A stretch of 7,384 bases of DNA, from positions 1 to 7,384 of the forward strand of contig CALAZS010000134.1 in the NCBI GenBank assembly GCA_937926265.1, read 5' to 3'. The notes under the pieces are model-generated. The model was not told the DNA's origin. It searched no databases and saw only the letters and a list, made by a program, of their open reading frames with translations. The stretch comes from an uncultured Gammaproteobacteria bacterium. GTDB lineage: Bacteria; Pseudomonadota; Gammaproteobacteria; Chromatiales; Chromatiaceae. How positions within the stretch are numbered: the first letter of the stretch is position 1; the number at the start of each line of letters is the position of its first letter. Shown in pieces: positions 5,221 through 7,384 of this stretch. A program made the translations under genes and the position numbers.

Positions 5221-5658
5221 ATGAGCTATCTGCATCAAACCGAAAAAATGCCAATCGGTGAATCTGTGTCGCTTGAAGACGCGCTAGAAGATTTGCCCTA
5301 CAACGAAGCTGGCCTGGTACCGGCCATTGCTCAGCAATTTGACAGCAAAGAAGTGCTGATGATGGCCTGGATGAACAGGTTGGCGATCGAGGAAACCTTG
5401 AAAACCGGGCGTGTCTGTTACTGGTCACGTTCCAGGCAGTCATACTGGCGCAAAGGTGAATCTTCAGGGCAGGTACAGTTTCTAAAGTCGATGCACTTTG
5501 ACTGTGATGGCGACACGATTCTTTTGATGGTCGACCAGACCGGGCCTGCCTGTCATACAGGTCGCAGAAACTGTTTTTACAACAAGGTCAGTGGTGACCG
5601 TATCGTTGTCGATGCCGAGCCTATGATAGATCCTGATGAGCTGTACGGAAAAAAATAA
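5221..5658 (+). CDS. hisI: phosphoribosyl-AMP cyclohydrolase
   Basis: HisI opens the adenine ring of phosphoribosyl-AMP in the third step of histidine synthesis, in the cytosol. The 145-residue protein carries the family core GLVPAIAQ (31-38), VLMMAWMN (45-52), YWSRSRQSYWRKGESSG (67-83), then FDCDGD (93-98) and ACHTGRRNC (110-118). Asp94, Asp96 and Asp98 are the expected Mg ligands, and Cys95, Cys111 and Cys118 the Zn ligands, so it should be active. It lacks a fused HisE domain and no other his gene is nearby. The ATG at 5221 is preferred: GGA lies six bases upstream, and the N-terminal extension of about 25 residues before the conserved core is already long. An in-frame TTG at 5146 would add 25 unlikely residues. 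The stop shares one base with the gloB ATG (TAATG). Confidence 0.93.
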   Translation: MSYLHQTEKMPIGESVSLEDALEDLPYNEAGLVPAIAQQFDSKEVLMMAWMNRLAIEETLKTGRVCYWSRSRQSYWRKGESSGQVQFLKSMHFDCDGDTILLMVDQTGPACHTGRRNCFYNKVSGDRIVVDAEPMIDPDELYGKK

Positions 5659-6482
5659 TGCAGAACAGTGTTTCACCTGAAATTAACGCTATTCCGGCTT
5701 TTGATGATAACTACATCTGGTTGATTACCGAGCCCGGTAAAAAGGCCTGTGCGGTGGTCGACCCGGGTGATGAAGAACCGGTACTGGCAAAGCTTGCAGA
5801 AATGGATCTTGAGTTGTCAGCTATATTGATTACTCACAAACATTATGACCATGTTGGTGGTGTAGCCGGGCTTAAAGCTAAATTTCCCGATGCCATTGTT
5901 TTCGGACCCGGCAACGAAGGTATCAAGGGAATAGATGCCATTGTCAGTGAAAGTGACCGGGTTGAATTGCCGGGTATGCAATCGGTTTTTGAAGTATTGT
6001 CGGTTCCCGGTCATACCGAGGGGCATATTGCCTATTATGGACATGGCAGTCTTTTCTGTGGCGATACCTTATTTCTTGGTGGTTGCGGTCGTGTATTTAC
6101 CGGCACTTTTGAGCAGCTGTCAGCATCACTTCAAGTGATCAGCAAGCTACCTGAGAATACTAAAGTTTACTGTGCGCACGAATACACATTGGCTAACCTG
6201 GGGTTTGGTTTGTGGGTAGAACCTGAAAATGAGGCTTTGAAACAGCGTCATGAAGCGGTCAGCCAGGCCAGGCAAAACAATATTGCGACCGTGCCCGGTG
6301 TGTTATCTGACGAACTTCAAACCAATCCATTCCTGCGAACTGATAAAAGCAATGTGATTATGGCTGCTGAAAAATGGGCAGCTGAAAACTGGCCTGGAAA
6401 AAATTTGATTGGTAAGAAACTGAAAAGCCAGGCAGATGTTTTCACTGCATTACGACAGTGGAAGGACCAGGATTACGACTAG
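5658..6482 (+). CDS. gloB: hydroxyacylglutathione hydrolase (glyoxalase II)
   Basis: GloB hydrolyses S-lactoylglutathione to lactate and glutathione, completing methylglyoxal detoxification. The 274-residue protein has the metallo-beta-lactamase fold with motif THKHYDH at 59-65 (His60, His62, Asp64, His65), His119 in VPGHTEGH, Asp136 in FCGDTLF and His174 in CAHEYT, a complete binuclear metal site. The glyoxalase II signatures GGCGRVFTGT (141-150) and NPFLR (223-227), and a basic KK near 253-255, fit glutathione binding by the C-terminal helical domain. Length is slightly above the usual 250-260. It begins within the hisI stop, with GGA eight bases before the ATG, so the two are probably one transcript. 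Convergent with the PTPS-like gene, its stop lies nine bases from that gene's stop, with no terminator seen between. Confidence 0.95.
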   Translation: MQNSVSPEINAIPAFDDNYIWLITEPGKKACAVVDPGDEEPVLAKLAEMDLELSAILITHKHYDHVGGVAGLKAKFPDAIVFGPGNEGIKGIDAIVSESDRVELPGMQSVFEVLSVPGHTEGHIAYYGHGSLFCGDTLFLGGCGRVFTGTFEQLSASLQVISKLPENTKVYCAHEYTLANLGFGLWVEPENEALKQRHEAVSQARQNNIATVPGVLSDELQTNPFLRTDKSNVIMAAEKWAAENWPGKNLIGKKLKSQADVFTALRQWKDQDYD

Positions 6483-6495
6483 GGACTACGACTAA
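6470..6495. repeat. 13-bp tandem duplication holding the stop codons of two convergent genes
   Basis: GGATTACGACTA (6470-6481) and GGACTACGACTA (6483-6494) differ at one base, with a 13-bp period. The first copy contributes the TAG of gloB (6480-6482); the end of the second, CTA at 6492-6494, is the TAG of the minus-strand PTPS-like gene. Confidence 0.7.
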
Positions 6496-7358
6496 ATGGG
6501 TTCAGGGCTAGTCTGACTGATAGCGCCTTTGTTTATGCCTTCGTAAGCAAAAACCTGCAGTTGTTTGCCGGGGTGCAGTTTGTGCAATTCAGAAGCGATA
6601 TGCTCTGCAAGGTTCTCCACTGTTGAGTCAGTATCAATCAGGTAACAGCGTGACGCAGGCAGTGTGATTTCAAATTCACCCTGGCAGGCCTGGTAGCGAA
6701 ATATAAAATACGGTTGCCCATCCAGGCTTGTTTCCTGGATAAGATCAGAGCGGGTGCCGATGTAAATATCTTCCCAAAGTCCGGCCCAGTATTTTTCAAG
6801 GGTTTCGTTGTTGGTGCCATTTTCCAGTATATCTATTTTTGAACGATGGCCATGGGCAATGCGCTGACAGTTGCCTTCATGCTGTTTCAGGCCATGACTG
6901 TAATGGTAATAGGGGCCCTGAATATCCTCCGGGTAAATGTTTAAACCGATTTCCTCAACGTTCTCCGGCAGGATGAGGTTGAGTTTGGCCTTGATGGCAA
7001 GGGCAAGTTCATCAGTGGTTACCGTTTCAGCGTCCAGCAGACAGTACGCTGATTCTGGAGCTGTATGGATGATTTTTTCACCGTTGAGCAACTCGAAATC
7101 ACATCGTACAAACTGATCTGTGTTCTCAATATTGGTCTTGCCATAACGGGATGGAATAATCAGTTTGTGGTCAAATTCTTCGTCGATAAGGTATTTGACC
7201 TTTTTTTTGACATCTGAAAAGTCCAGTACCATGCCCTGTTTGTCCAGGTTTCCCTTCAGAAAAACGTCCACCTGCCAGCTTTCGCCAAGCAAACCTCTTT
7301 CCGGGCAGAGGTAGGAAAAGTCGATTACGGTCAGTTTTTTTACAAACAGCTGGCTCAT
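6492..7358 (-). CDS. tandem two-domain PTPS/QueD-family protein with a split active site
   Basis: The 288-residue protein contains two copies of the 6-pyruvoyl-tetrahydropterin synthase / QueD fold, roughly 1-150 and 151-288; a single QueD is about 120-150 residues. The N-terminal copy keeps GMVLDFSDVKKKV (42-54) and the Asp63-His64 pair (EEFDHKLI), but the zinc motif LHGHS is changed to LLGES (23-27) and no Cys precedes it. The C-terminal copy keeps His155, Cys164 and the HGH motif (169-171) in NCQRIAHGH, plus STVENLAEHI (245-254) and the pterin-anchoring Glu in AYEGINKGA (271-279), but lacks the DF and Asp-His segments. Both copies share a similar end (LNIYPEDIQGP and VFAYEGINKGA). The family makes pterins or the 7-deazaguanine precursor; the product here is unknown. 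The gene stands alone on the minus strand. Confidence 0.82.
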   Translation of the reverse strand: MSQLFVKKLTVIDFSYLCPERGLLGESWQVDVFLKGNLDKQGMVLDFSDVKKKVKYLIDEEFDHKLIIPSRYGKTNIENTDQFVRCDFELLNGEKIIHTAPESAYCLLDAETVTTDELALAIKAKLNLILPENVEEIGLNIYPEDIQGPYYHYSHGLKQHEGNCQRIAHGHRSKIDILENGTNNETLEKYWAGLWEDIYIGTRSDLIQETSLDGQPYFIFRYQACQGEFEITLPASRCYLIDTDSTVENLAEHIASELHKLHPGKQLQVFAYEGINKGAISQTSPEPI

Positions 7359-7365
7359 GGTCGCG

Positions 7366-7371
7366 ATTATA
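7366..7371 (-). promoter_or_regulatory. candidate -10 box at the start of the PTPS-like gene
   Basis: On the minus strand a perfect TATAAT ends seven bases before the ATG at 7358. Transcription starting the usual 6-8 bases downstream would begin at or next to that ATG, giving a leaderless or nearly leaderless message. This agrees with the lack of a ribosome site there. The -35 region lies beyond the window edge, so the call is tentative. Confidence 0.35.
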
Positions 7372-7384
7372 CCGGTATCAGGGC

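Noticed and set aside
1..7384. Defence island, prophage, transposon or CRISPR array
   Set aside because: No transposase, integrase, restriction, toxin-antitoxin or phage motif and no regularly spaced repeat array was seen; the genes are mostly conserved chromosomal families.

Overview
The window looks like chromosomal housekeeping and accessory DNA from a free-living gammaproteobacterium of moderate GC content. This rests on a true bolA, a GloB with the full glyoxalase II motif set, a stand-alone HisI, DUF1820 and DUF3149 proteins (families I associate with gammaproteobacteria), and an exact FNR/Anr box. I see no rRNA, tRNA, CRISPR array, insertion sequence or phage gene. Gene density is high and no gene-free stretch exceeds about 160 bases. 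The species cannot be named from this sequence alone.

Layout. (1) Positions 1-1292, plus strand: a short AT-rich leader with a TATAAT box, a secreted family-3 solute-binding protein, and a translationally coupled 119-residue protein with one membrane segment. Its stop codon interlocks with that of the next, convergent gene. (2) Positions 2999-1289, minus strand: bolA, a membrane-anchored dithiol glutaredoxin (TTG start) and a DUF900-type alpha/beta hydrolase, probably one transcript. (3) Positions 3312-3094, minus strand: a 45-residue single-span membrane protein (DUF3149-like) behind an exact FNR box and a well-placed -10 element. (4) Positions 5059-3349, minus strand: a tight three-gene operon of a DUF1820 protein, a soluble PDC/Cache-like sensor protein and a small exported protein of unknown function. 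(5) Positions 5221-6482, plus strand: hisI and gloB, overlapping by one base, divergent from region 4 across a spacer holding a tandem 13-bp repeat. (6) Positions 7358-6492, minus strand: a two-domain PTPS/QueD-family protein, convergent with gloB.

How the genes may work together. The bolA-glutaredoxin pair suggests iron-sulfur or thiol redox functions. GloB detoxifies S-lactoylglutathione and HisI catalyses a histidine-synthesis step; their pairing looks like genomic convenience. The Cache-like operon resembles a small-molecule sensing or binding module with no recognisable output domain. The small DUF3149 gene is probably induced when oxygen is low.

Most interesting observations. The tandem PTPS protein has lost complementary parts of the active site in its two halves: zinc and cysteine residues survive only in the C-terminal half, the Asp-His pair only in the N-terminal half. 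This predicts one composite site per polypeptide. The second is the FNR-dependent promoter architecture in front of the tiny DUF3149 gene. I found no clear multi-gene defence or mobile system.
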